DNA of 6,837 nucleotides. It comes from Deltaproteobacteria bacterium. GTDB taxonomy: Bacteria > Desulfobacterota > GWC2-55-46. The notes beneath the pieces were generated by a model. It made no database searches. It saw only the letters and a program-made list of their open reading frames with translations, and had not been told where the DNA came from. The stretch lies in assembly GCA_016182705.1 (NCBI GenBank), contig JACPGA010000059.1, positions 1 through 6,837 on the forward strand, written 5' to 3'. Shown here piece after piece: positions 1 through 6,808 of this stretch; position 1 is the first letter of the stretch; every line of letters begins with the position of its first letter. A program made the translations under genes and the position numbers.

Positions 1-2
1 CA

Positions 3-518
3 TACAACATGCCAACTGTTGCCATGCGGTTTTTCAACGTCTACGGCCCCAGGCAGGCTTCTTCTAACCCGTACACCGGCGTGCTGGCCATATTTTCCGC
101 GAGGTTCATGAATGAAAGGGCCCCTTTGATATATGAAGACGGATTGCAGAAGAGGGACTTCGTGAGCGTCCATGACATCGCGAAGGCTTGCAGGCTCGCG
201 CTTGAGACCAGGGCAGCGGATTACATGTCATTCAACGTCGGCAGCGGACAGAGCTGCACGATATTGGAGATAGCCGAGCGGCTTTCAAAAATATTCGGGA
301 TGGATATAAGCCCTGAGATAGTCGGGAAATACAGGGTAGGGGACATAAGGCACTGTTTCGCTGATATCGGCCTCGCCAGAAGAGTCTTAGGGTACGCGCC
401 GTCAGTTACGCTTGACCAGGGCCTTCAGGAGCTCAGGGGCTGGCTAGAAGGCCGCGTTGCCGACGACAGGGTCGATGAGGCAAGCGCTGAACTGGCAGGG
501 CGCGGCCTTACTATCTGA
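3..518 (+). CDS. NAD-dependent nucleotide-sugar epimerase/dehydratase, C-terminal part (5' truncated by window edge)
   Basis: This is the C-terminal half of an extended short-chain dehydrogenase/reductase acting on NDP-sugars (UDP-glucose 4-epimerase / dTDP-sugar epimerase type). The reading frame is already open at base 3 (Tyr-Asn before the first Met at base 9), so the true start lies upstream; the Met at base 9 is internal. The visible family signature is the RFFNVYGPRQ block that follows the catalytic YxxxK, followed by DGLQKRDFVSVHDIAKA (the sugar-binding region), FNVGSGQ, and a C-terminal RVGDIRHCFADIGLARRVLGY block. The NAD-binding GxxGxxG and catalytic Tyr/Lys are outside the window. 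About 170 residues remain of the usual 310-350. It stops 22 bases before the radical SAM gene and probably shares its transcript. Likely role, by inference: supply of an activated sugar to the downstream transferases. Substrate (Glc/Gal, GlcNAc/GalNAc, rhamnose type or other) cannot be decided. Confidence 0.9.
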   Translation, partial: YNMPTVAMRFFNVYGPRQASSNPYTGVLAIFSARFMNERAPLIYEDGLQKRDFVSVHDIAKACRLALETRAADYMSFNVGSGQSCTILEIAERLSKIFGMDISPEIVGKYRVGDIRHCFADIGLARRVLGYAPSVTLDQGLQELRGWLEGRVADDRVDEASAELAGRGLTI

Positions 519-540
519 AAAAAAGGCGGAATAATACCTG

Positions 541-1824
541 ATGAAATACGCCCTTATAAATCCGAACTGGAATTTTGAGGGCAGCGTTTACTTCGGCTGC
601 CGGGAATGCCACCACCCGCTTGAACTCGGTTACTCAGGGGCGCTTCTTGAAGCCGCGGGTTTTGATTCGGTAATAATCGACGGCCACATGGAAGGGCTCA
701 GCCACGCGGAAGTCAGAGCAGGGGTCGAGGAGTACTCGCCTGATTTCGTGGCCGTGACCACTGCGCCGAGTTATCTTTTCTGGCGGTGCCCGCAACCGGA
801 GCTCAAAGTTCCTCTTGAACTGATGGAAGCTCTTGCGGGGATAAAAGCACGAAAAATAATCATGGGGCCGCACGGATCGGTAACGCCTTTGTCCGTAATT
901 AAAAAGCTTGGCGCGGACATTGTCGTAATGGGAGAGCCTGAAACAGTCCTTCCAGAAATCGGCACAAACGCGGACAACCTCGGCAAGGTTTCCTCCATCT
1001 GTATAAATAGCGGGGGCATTGCCATGATACAGGGCGGGCCCCGGGCTACGGACATGTCATCCCTTCCGGCTTTGAAGTGGCCGGCTGAATACATACAAAG
1101 GCATTCGCACCACCATCACAGGTTCGGCACGCGCCCCGCTGGCTTTGGCGCTGAAGTCGAGGCGTCAAGGGGCTGTCCTTACTCATGTACCTTCTGCGCT
1201 AAAAGCGAGTTCAGGAACAATTACAGAAAGCGCCCGCTTCGCGTTGTCATTGAAGAGTTGGACTGGCTTGTCTCGAACGGGGCCGAATATGTATATTTCG
1301 TAGACGAGATATTCATGCCCGACAGATCGCTCCTTGAAGCCCTCGCTTCGAGAAACCTGACTTTCGGAATACAGACGAGGATAGATATGTGGAAGCCCGA
1401 GATGCTGGAGCTTCTGGGCGCGGCAGGGTGCGTGTCAATCGAGGCAGGGGTGGAGAGCATATCCGAGCGCGGCCGCGGCCTTCTTGGCAAAAAGTGCGCG
1501 CTGTCCACTGTTGAGCTCGTAAAGCTCCTTGGAGCCGCGAGGAAATCCGTGCCCTTTGTGCAGGCAACCCTCCTTGACTCCCACGTGGACGACATGAAAG
1601 ACGTTGAGGCATGGAGGTCTTCTCTCATGGAATCTGGCGTGTGGGCAAACAGGCCGGTTCCCATGTTTCCGTACCCAGGGTCCGGGGAGTATTCAAAAAG
1701 GTGGGGCAAGCCTGACGATTACGCATGGGAGCGCGCGCATGAGTATTATCTCGAAGAGAACCGCTCATTCAGCGACATACAGAACTCAAAGCCATTACCA
1801 TTGCGGGAGCTTGAAAAAATATGA
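541..1824 (+). CDS. B12-binding-domain radical SAM protein of a glycan cluster
   Basis: This 427-residue cytoplasmic enzyme has two recognisable parts. Residues 1-140 form a cobalamin-binding-like Rossmann domain, with a YALINPN first strand, FDSVIIDGH, GPHGS at 109-113 and VVMGEPE at 128-134. Residues from about 200 form a radical SAM barrel with the CX3CX2C iron-sulfur motif at C212, C216 and C219 (GCPYSCTFCA), VDEIF at 254-258 and EAGVES at 301-306. The family (class B, cobalamin-dependent radical SAM) commonly methylates unactivated carbons, but some members do ring contractions or other chemistry, so the reaction here is unknown. A histidine-rich HSHHHH stretch (188-193) lies between the domains, and a CxxCHH motif (C20, C23, H24, H25) lies near the N terminus. 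The domain order resembles a family I remember as TIGR04295, found beside glycosyltransferases; this needs an HMM check. Start at 541 gives the hydrophobic first strand at once; SD is weak (aaggcgga, 523-530). The stop overlaps the next start (ATGA). Confidence 0.9.
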   Translation: MKYALINPNWNFEGSVYFGCRECHHPLELGYSGALLEAAGFDSVIIDGHMEGLSHAEVRAGVEEYSPDFVAVTTAPSYLFWRCPQPELKVPLELMEALAGIKARKIIMGPHGSVTPLSVIKKLGADIVVMGEPETVLPEIGTNADNLGKVSSICINSGGIAMIQGGPRATDMSSLPALKWPAEYIQRHSHHHHRFGTRPAGFGAEVEASRGCPYSCTFCAKSEFRNNYRKRPLRVVIEELDWLVSNGAEYVYFVDEIFMPDRSLLEALASRNLTFGIQTRIDMWKPEMLELLGAAGCVSIEAGVESISERGRGLLGKKCALSTVELVKLLGAARKSVPFVQATLLDSHVDDMKDVEAWRSSLMESGVWANRPVPMFPYPGSGEYSKRWGKPDDYAWERAHEYYLEENRSFSDIQNSKPLPLRELEKI

Positions 1825-2954
1825 GCGTCTCAACAAAACACCCTGAAAAGGTCCTCATGACTGCCGACACTGTCGGCGGAGTGTGGACCTTCTCAATTGA
1901 GCTGGCAGCGGCCCTTGAAAAAAAAGGCGTGCAGGTTTTTCTGGCCACGATGGGCGCGCCCATAAACAGGCAGCAGCTCGCGGATACTAAAAACATACCG
2001 GGCCTTGAAGTCTTTGAAAGCGGCTTCAGGCTCGAATGGATGCGCGACCCCTGGGAGAACGTGAGGCTCGCCGGGGAATGGCTCTTGAGGTTGGAGGATT
2101 ATGTGCGCCCTGACATAATCCATCTGAACGGATATTCGCACGGCTGTGTGCCTTTCAAGGCCCCTGCCGTGATAACAGCCCATTCGTGCGTGCTCTCCTG
2201 GTGGGAGGCGGTCAAGGGCGGCCCAGCTCCTGAAGAATGGGACAGGTACAGGCAGGAAGTCGAAAAGGGTCTTGCCGGAGCCAGGGCTGTAGCGGCCCCG
2301 ACCAGGGCAATGCTGGACGCGGTTTACAAATTTTATAATTTTTCCGCTCCTGGCTGTGTCATCCCGAACGGAAGGGATGAAAGGCTTTTCATGCCAGCCG
2401 GGAAAAAAGAAGAATTCATCTTCACTGCCGGAAGGCTCTGGGATGAGGCGAAAAACATAGCGGCCCTCCAGTCAGTTGCCGGTAACTTAGGCTGGCCTGT
2501 ATACGCTGCAGGACAGGCTTATCACTCTTCGGGGACTTTGGTTGCCGACGGCTCCATGAAAATGCTCGGGCTGCTTTCCACAAGAGAGCTTGCCTCATGG
2601 CTGTCCCGCGCTTCGATTTTTGCGCTGCCCGCTCTTTACGAGCCTTTCGGCCTTACGGCCTTGGAGGCTGGACTTTCCGGGGCGGCTCTCGTGTTAGGTG
2701 ATATCCCGAGCCTCAAGGAAATCTGGGATGGAGCGGCGCTCTTCGTCGACCCCCGCGACACTGTTGCGTTGAAGAACGCTATCTCGCTTCTTATAAAGGA
2801 TAGCGTCTTGAGGCAAAAGCTTGCTCTGAGGGCAAGGGAACGGGCCTTGAGCTACACCACTTCGAGAATGGCCGACGGCTATCTCAGTTTGTACAAGGCG
2901 GCGCTCGAAGACAGGGCAACCGGGTTCGAGGAGGGGCACAGATGCGCTTTGTGA
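1821..2954 (+). CDS. Glycosyltransferase family 4 (GT-B fold, retaining)
   Basis: A 377-residue GT-B glycosyltransferase that should move a sugar from an NDP-sugar donor to a glycan or lipid-linked acceptor at the cytoplasmic side. The N-terminal acceptor domain begins MTADTVGGVWTF, the glycine-rich loop seen in glycogen-synthase-like GT4 enzymes. HLNGYSHG and VITAHSCVLSWW follow. The C-terminal donor domain has VIPNGRDERLF, FTAGRLWDEAKN with R205 and K211 (the usual diphosphate-contacting Arg/Lys pair), and the EX7E motif YEPFGLTALE with E274 and E282. Length is usual for the family and all key residues are present, so it looks functional. The ATG at 1821 overlaps the preceding stop by four bases, with a modest SD (cgggag, 1804-1809), indicating translational coupling. 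Its 3' end overlaps the next gene by 13 bases. Donor and acceptor are unknown. Confidence 0.92.
   Translation: MSVSTKHPEKVLMTADTVGGVWTFSIELAAALEKKGVQVFLATMGAPINRQQLADTKNIPGLEVFESGFRLEWMRDPWENVRLAGEWLLRLEDYVRPDIIHLNGYSHGCVPFKAPAVITAHSCVLSWWEAVKGGPAPEEWDRYRQEVEKGLAGARAVAAPTRAMLDAVYKFYNFSAPGCVIPNGRDERLFMPAGKKEEFIFTAGRLWDEAKNIAALQSVAGNLGWPVYAAGQAYHSSGTLVADGSMKMLGLLSTRELASWLSRASIFALPALYEPFGLTALEAGLSGAALVLGDIPSLKEIWDGAALFVDPRDTVALKNAISLLIKDSVLRQKLALRARERALSYTTSRMADGYLSLYKAALEDRATGFEEGHRCAL
2928..2936 (+). promoter_or_regulatory. Strong Shine-Dalgarno inside the end of the GT4 gene
   Basis: The purine run GAGGAGGGG ends five bases before the ATG at 2942. It lies inside the coding sequence of the preceding gene and fixes the start of the next gene despite a 13-base overlap. 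Confidence 0.75.
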
Positions 2955-4042
2955 TGTTTTATCATTCGCTCATATCAGACTGGAACCACGGGAACGCGCA
3001 TTTCCTGCGTGGCATAGCGACCGAGCTTCTTTTCAGGGGCCATGAAGTTGACGTCTACGAGCCCGAAGATTCGTGGAGTTACGCGAACCTCACGGCCGCC
3101 TGCAATGAAGCGACCGGGCTTTTCGAGTCAAAGTACCCCTGGCTCAAAAGCCGCAGGTACGCTCTTGACAAAATAGACCTCGAAGCAGTTGTTTCCGAAG
3201 CGGACATCGTCATCGTCCACGAATGGAACGACCACGAGCTTGTAAAAAAACTTGGAGAGCTGAGGGCACGCTCAACCTCATTCAAGCTCTTTTTCCATGA
3301 TACGCATCACAGGTCGCTTACAGAGCCGGAGAGCATGGAAGCTTATGACCTGTCCAACTATGACGGCGTGCTTGCTTTCGGCGAAGTCATACGCGACCTG
3401 TACCTGAGGCGTGGCTGGACTGACAGGGCCTGGACCTGGCACGAGGCCGCGGACCTGCGTACTTTCAGGCCGCTTGAGGCTGAAAAGCAGGGCGACCTCG
3501 TATGGGTGGGGAACTGGGGCGACGGTGAAAGGAGCGCCGAGCTTTCCGAGTGTCTCCTTGAGCCGGTTAAGTCGCTCGGACTCAAGGCGCGCATTCATGG
3601 CGTGAGGTATCCGGACGAGGCGTTGGCCCGCCTTGAGGACGCGGGTGTCGAGTACGCAGGGTGGGCTCCCAATTTCGACGTGCCGCGCATCTTCGCTTCG
3701 TTCAAGTGTACTGTCCACGTGCCGCGCAGGCCATATGCCGAGATGCTCGCTGGCATACCCACGATAAGAGTGTTCGAGGCGCTCGCGTGCGGCATACCGC
3801 TTGTTTCAGCCCCATGGGATGACGCTGAAGGCCTCTTTACGCCGGGAAAGGATTTTCTGGTGGCAAGAGACGGCGTTCAAATGGAAAAGCATCTCAAGGA
3901 CCTTACCAATGACGCGGCGATGAGGCGCGAGCTCGCTGAAGCTGGACTGGCCGCGATACAGGGCAGGCACAGCTGCTCGCACAGGACTGATGAGCTGCTT
4001 GCCATATGCGAAGAACTTAACGGAGGAATGATTGCCATATGA
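2942..4042 (+). CDS. CgeB-like glycosyltransferase, copy 1
   Basis: A 366-residue GT-B protein of the CgeB/Glyco_trans_1_2 type (the family takes its name from a Bacillus subtilis spore-surface protein). The N-terminal half starts MRFVMFYHSLISDWNHGNAHFLRG, a strand plus the G-N-x-H motif shared with the two genes downstream. FHDTHHRS lies at about 118-125, where the other two copies carry a DxD motif. The donor-domain half has LVWVGNWGDGE, then IRVFEALACGIPLVSAPWDD with E279 and D293/D294, followed by the family's C-terminal HSCSHRTDEL block. Length is normal and there is no break. Substrate is unknown; a sugar added to the same oligosaccharide as the neighbouring transferases is the simplest inference. 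It ends in an ATGA overlap with the next copy, with ggagga at 4022-4027 acting as that copy's SD. Confidence 0.88.
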   Translation: MRFVMFYHSLISDWNHGNAHFLRGIATELLFRGHEVDVYEPEDSWSYANLTAACNEATGLFESKYPWLKSRRYALDKIDLEAVVSEADIVIVHEWNDHELVKKLGELRARSTSFKLFFHDTHHRSLTEPESMEAYDLSNYDGVLAFGEVIRDLYLRRGWTDRAWTWHEAADLRTFRPLEAEKQGDLVWVGNWGDGERSAELSECLLEPVKSLGLKARIHGVRYPDEALARLEDAGVEYAGWAPNFDVPRIFASFKCTVHVPRRPYAEMLAGIPTIRVFEALACGIPLVSAPWDDAEGLFTPGKDFLVARDGVQMEKHLKDLTNDAAMRRELAEAGLAAIQGRHSCSHRTDELLAICEELNGGMIAI

Positions 4043-5014
4043 GACAGGGGCTTCAAATAGCTTTCTTCGGGTCGAGCCTGGTCTCGGCTTACTGGAACGG
4101 CGCGGCGACTTACTACAGAGGAATAATAAAAGGCCTTCACGAGCTCGGTCACTCTGTTACTTTCTACGAGCCTGACGCCTATGACAGGCAGAGGCACAGG
4201 GATATTCCAGACCCTGACTGGGCCACTGTCGTGGTCTATTCTGCGACAAAAGTAGGGCTCTCAAAGGCCCTTGAACAGGCATCAATGGCAGACCTCATCA
4301 TAAAAGCGAGCGGGGTCGGAGTCTTCGATGATTTTCTGGAAAAGGCCGTACTCGATATAAAAAGGCCCGGGGCGATGGCGGCCTTTTGGGACGTGGACGC
4401 GCCAGCTACTCTCGAGCGGGTCAAGGAAAATCCCGCTGACCCATACAGGGCGCTTGTTGAAAAATACGACCTTATATTCACCTACGGCGGAGGCGAGCCG
4501 GTTGTAGATGGCTACAAGGAGTTAGGCGCGCGCGAATGCTGGCCCATATACAACGCGCTCGACCCGGCCACCGGTCGCGTGCCTTCCCGGCAAGAAATTC
4601 CTCCTCGGCGGAAATGGCTGGGATTCGGTTTCCATGCCTAACGTAAAGTGGTTGTGCCATGTGTACACGCGCGACCATAATGCCTTCAACTCCACGAGCC
4701 TCGCGGTGCTCAACGTGAACAGGGCGTCAATGGCCAGGTACGGCTTCTCTCCGCCAACGCGCATTTTCGAGGCCGCCGGAGCTGGCGCCTGCATAATCAC
4801 CGACGAGTGGGAAGGCATAGGGATGTTCCTGGAGCCAGGCTCAGAAGTGCTTGTAGCTAAAGGCGGGGCTGAAGTCGCCGAACACCTCAAATGGCTTTCA
4901 AGGGACAGGGCTTACGAAATCGGAAGAAGGGCTTTCAAGAGGATAATGGCCCAGCATACGTATAGCCACAGGGCAAAAGAGCTCGATCTGATATTGAGCG
5001 GACTGGCCCGCTAG
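4039..5014 (+). pseudogene. CgeB-like glycosyltransferase, copy 2, broken by internal deletion and frameshift
   Basis: Two adjacent frames together give one CgeB-like glycosyltransferase. Residues 1-178 (4039-4572) are the N-terminal domain, with SAYWNGAATYYRG, a DVD motif at D118/D120 in FWDVDAPATLERV, and YNALDPAT. After that this frame reads 22 unrelated residues and stops at 4641. The C-terminal domain continues one frame over from about base 4580, where it reads LPGKKFLLGGNGWDS and on into MPNVKWL, RIFEAAGAGACIITDEWEG and HTYSHRAKEL, ending at 5014. Against the intact copy at 5043-6134, about 39 codons should lie between DPA and GKKF but only 19 bases do. Roughly 98 bases are therefore missing, which also explains the frame change. 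Restored length would be about 357 residues, near the 363 of its neighbour. The lost part holds the first strand and loop of the donor-binding domain. The Met at 4634 has no SD, so separate expression of the second half is unlikely. Assembly error is the main alternative. Confidence 0.87.
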
Positions 5015-5027
5015 AACAGCTTACGCA

Positions 5028-5037
5028 GGAAAAGGAG
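5028..5037 (+). promoter_or_regulatory. Shine-Dalgarno of the third CgeB-like gene
   Basis: AGGAAAAGGAG-type purine run ending five bases before the ATG at 5043, in the 28-base gap after the broken copy. It is the longest gap within this operon segment and gives the third copy its own ribosome entry, independent of the damaged gene upstream. Confidence 0.75.
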
Positions 5038-5042
5038 TTTTT

Positions 5043-6134
5043 ATGTCCCTCCATCCGCTCAAGATTGTGATGCTTGGGCTTTCGATAACCTCTTCCTGGG
5101 GTAACGGCCACGCCACGACTTACAGAAGCCTCGTAAGGGAGCTTTCGGCCCGAGGCCATGACGTGCTCTTTCTGGAGCGCGACGTGCCCTGGTACAGGGA
5201 GAACAGGGATATGCCCGCGCCGCCCTGGGGGCGCACGCTCCTGTACGGGAGCCTCGAAGAGCTCAAGGACAGCTTTGAGATGGAGGTAAGGGAGGCTGAC
5301 TTCGTCATGGTCGGTTCTTATGTTCAGGAAGGACGTGCGGTCGGAGAATGGGTGAACGCTGTTGCCAGAGGCGCGACAGCGTTTTACGATATAGACACTC
5401 CGGTCACTCTTTCGAAACTCGAAAGAGGCGACTGTGAATATTTGACTCCTCAGCTCATATCAAGATACGACATCTATTTTTCATTCACAGGCGGTCCCAT
5501 CCTGAAAAGGATAGAGACTCTGTACGCATCCCCTATGGCGAGGCCCCTTTACTGCTCCGTGGACCCTGCTGTCTACCGCCCGCTTGATTCAGCCAGAAAA
5601 TGGGAGATGGGATATTTAGGCACCTACAGCCCGGACAGGCAGCCTGTGCTCGACAGGCTCATGCTGGAGCCTGCCAGAAGGTCTAACGGCACATTTGTCG
5701 TTGCCGGGCCCCTGTATCCCAAAGAGGTGCGGTGGCCGGAAAACATGGAGAGGATAGAGCACCTGCCGCCTGGCGCTCACAGCGCGTTTTACGGCTCCAT
5801 GAAGTTTACGATAAACATAACCAGGGCTGACATGGTAAGGGCCGGGTATTCGCCGAGCGTGCGCCTTTTTGAGGCCGCCGCCTGCGCGACCCCTATAATC
5901 ACCGATTACTGGGAAGGCCTCGGCAGTTTTTTCAAGCCCGGCGAGGAGATACTTGTATCACGCTCCACTGAGGAGTCGCTGCGATACCTGCGGGAGCTTA
6001 CCGCTGAAGAGAGGATGGAGATAGGACAGAGGGCCAGAAAAAAAGTGCTCTCAGGCCACACTGCTTCCCACAGGGTAGATGAACTGGAATCGTACATGGC
6101 AGTCGTGCTCAAAAAACAGGAGGTGCTTAAATGA
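5043..6134 (+). CDS. CgeB-like glycosyltransferase, copy 3
   Basis: An intact 363-residue GT-B glycosyltransferase of the CgeB/Glyco_trans_1_2 type, recognisably paralogous to the broken gene before it. The N-terminal domain opens LKIVMLGLSITSSWGNGHA (W19-G20-N21-G22-H23), with GHDVLFLERD and a DID motif (D116, D118) in FYDIDTPVTL. The linker CSVDPAVYRPL leads to the donor domain: MGYLGTYSPDRQ, FVVAGPLYP, then SPSVRLFEAAACATPIITDYWEG with E277 and E291, and the closing HTASHRVDEL block. No signal peptide or membrane segment is visible, so it should act in the cytoplasm or at the inner membrane face. Donor and acceptor are unknown. Its stop overlaps the start of the SRPBCC gene (ATGA), so the two are probably translated together. 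Confidence 0.9.
   Translation: MSLHPLKIVMLGLSITSSWGNGHATTYRSLVRELSARGHDVLFLERDVPWYRENRDMPAPPWGRTLLYGSLEELKDSFEMEVREADFVMVGSYVQEGRAVGEWVNAVARGATAFYDIDTPVTLSKLERGDCEYLTPQLISRYDIYFSFTGGPILKRIETLYASPMARPLYCSVDPAVYRPLDSARKWEMGYLGTYSPDRQPVLDRLMLEPARRSNGTFVVAGPLYPKEVRWPENMERIEHLPPGAHSAFYGSMKFTINITRADMVRAGYSPSVRLFEAAACATPIITDYWEGLGSFFKPGEEILVSRSTEESLRYLRELTAEERMEIGQRARKKVLSGHTASHRVDELESYMAVVLKKQEVLK
6118..6125 (+). promoter_or_regulatory. Near-perfect Shine-Dalgarno for the SRPBCC gene
   Basis: AGGAGGTG lies five bases before the ATG at 6131, within the last codons of the third CgeB-like gene. It is the best match to the anti-SD in the window and supports both the start choice and strong translation of the downstream protein. 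Confidence 0.8.
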
Positions 6135-6808
6135 CACACCATGAGCTTCGCCGCAGGGTATCTGGAAAAGCGGTAAACGTCGGCGGCGCCGAGAGGGTCG
6201 TTTCAGCGCTCCTCGGCGGCTTCCTGGCGCTGAAGGCGGCTAAAAAAGGCGGTCTTTTAAGGACTCTTGCCAGCGGGTATCTGGTGTACAGGGGCGCTAC
6301 GGGCCATTGCGGCGTTTACAAGGCCGCCGGGATAAATACCGCTGAAGGCCGCGGAATATTGCTCGATGAGACCGTAACCGTGAACGCTCCGGTATCTGAG
6401 GTATACAGCTTCTGGAGAAACCTTGAGAACCTCCCCGAATTCATGGAGCACCTGGAGCAGGTGAAGGTCATCGACAGCAAGCGTTCCCACTGGGTAGCAG
6501 CTGTCCCTGGCGGAATACGCATAGAATGGGACGCAGAGATAATCGGTGAGCACGAAAATGAATATATCGCGTGGAGATCGCTCCCGTACTCTGATATCGA
6601 CACTCACGGGTCAGTTGAGTTCAGCGAGGCCCCGGGCCACAGGGGCACCGTGGTCAGGGTGCGCATGCAGTACGACCTTCCGGGCACGGGAGTCGCCGCA
6701 GTCACAAGGCTGCTTGAACATATAACTTTCAGACAGCTCCGCGGTGAGCTTCTGAGGTTCAAGGAACTGATTGACGGCAAGGGACGGGGCAGGGCTGTAG
6801 GCGAATAA
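6131..6808 (+). CDS. YgaP/DUF2892-like membrane segment fused to SRPBCC (cyclase/dehydrase) domain
   Basis: A 225-residue two-part protein. Residues 16-68 resemble the short YgaP-type (DUF2892) membrane module: NVGGAERVVSALLGGFLAL, a Lys-rich turn, a second apolar stretch (42-53), and the typical GATGHCGVYKAAGI ending with C60. From about residue 74 comes an SRPBCC/START-like domain of the polyketide cyclase/dehydrase type, with ETVTVNAPVSEVYSFWRNLENLPEFM, a VKVIDSKRSHWVA strand pair, WDAEIIGEHENEYIAWRSLP, GSVEFSEAP and a long C-terminal helix ending in LLRFKELID. Such domains have a deep cavity for hydrophobic ligands; few have known reactions. This fusion is a recurring one in bacteria, and members are usually annotated only as cyclase/dehydrase or SRPBCC family. 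Here it is coupled by an ATGA overlap to a glycosyltransferase, suggesting (inference) binding of a lipid or polyketide-like substrate, or a membrane-stress role unrelated to the glycan. Only 29 bases follow, with no visible terminator. Confidence 0.88.
   Translation: MTHHELRRRVSGKAVNVGGAERVVSALLGGFLALKAAKKGGLLRTLASGYLVYRGATGHCGVYKAAGINTAEGRGILLDETVTVNAPVSEVYSFWRNLENLPEFMEHLEQVKVIDSKRSHWVAAVPGGIRIEWDAEIIGEHENEYIAWRSLPYSDIDTHGSVEFSEAPGHRGTVVRVRMQYDLPGTGVAAVTRLLEHITFRQLRGELLRFKELIDGKGRGRAVGE

Noticed and set aside
679..696. DGHMEG in the radical SAM protein (residues 47-52) matches the cobalamin lower-ligand pattern DxHxxG.
   Set aside because: In true DxHxxG cobalamin proteins the motif follows the first strand of the domain. 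Here it follows the second strand (DSVII), so the match is probably by chance and is not used as evidence of His-on cobalamin binding.
1221..1709. Long minus-strand open frame (162 codons) opposite the radical SAM gene.
   Set aside because: It lies wholly inside a well-supported gene, is rich in Ser/Arg/Pro as expected of an antisense shadow, has no recognisable domain and no SD.
3278..3718. Minus-strand open frame of 146 codons opposite the first CgeB-like gene.
   Set aside because: Antisense to conserved family motifs in the plus-strand gene, with no domain features of its own; treated as a shadow.
4526..4641. Programmed ribosomal frameshift as the explanation for the split CgeB-like gene.
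   Set aside because: No slippery heptamer or clear downstream hairpin is seen in the overlap, and frameshifting would not restore the roughly 33 missing residues of the donor domain.
4634..5014. Separate small gene starting at the ATG at 4634.
   Set aside because: No SD precedes this ATG, the homologous reading continues upstream of it (LPGKKFLLGGNGWDS in the same frame), and the product would be half of a GT-B fold. It is the 3' half of the broken gene.
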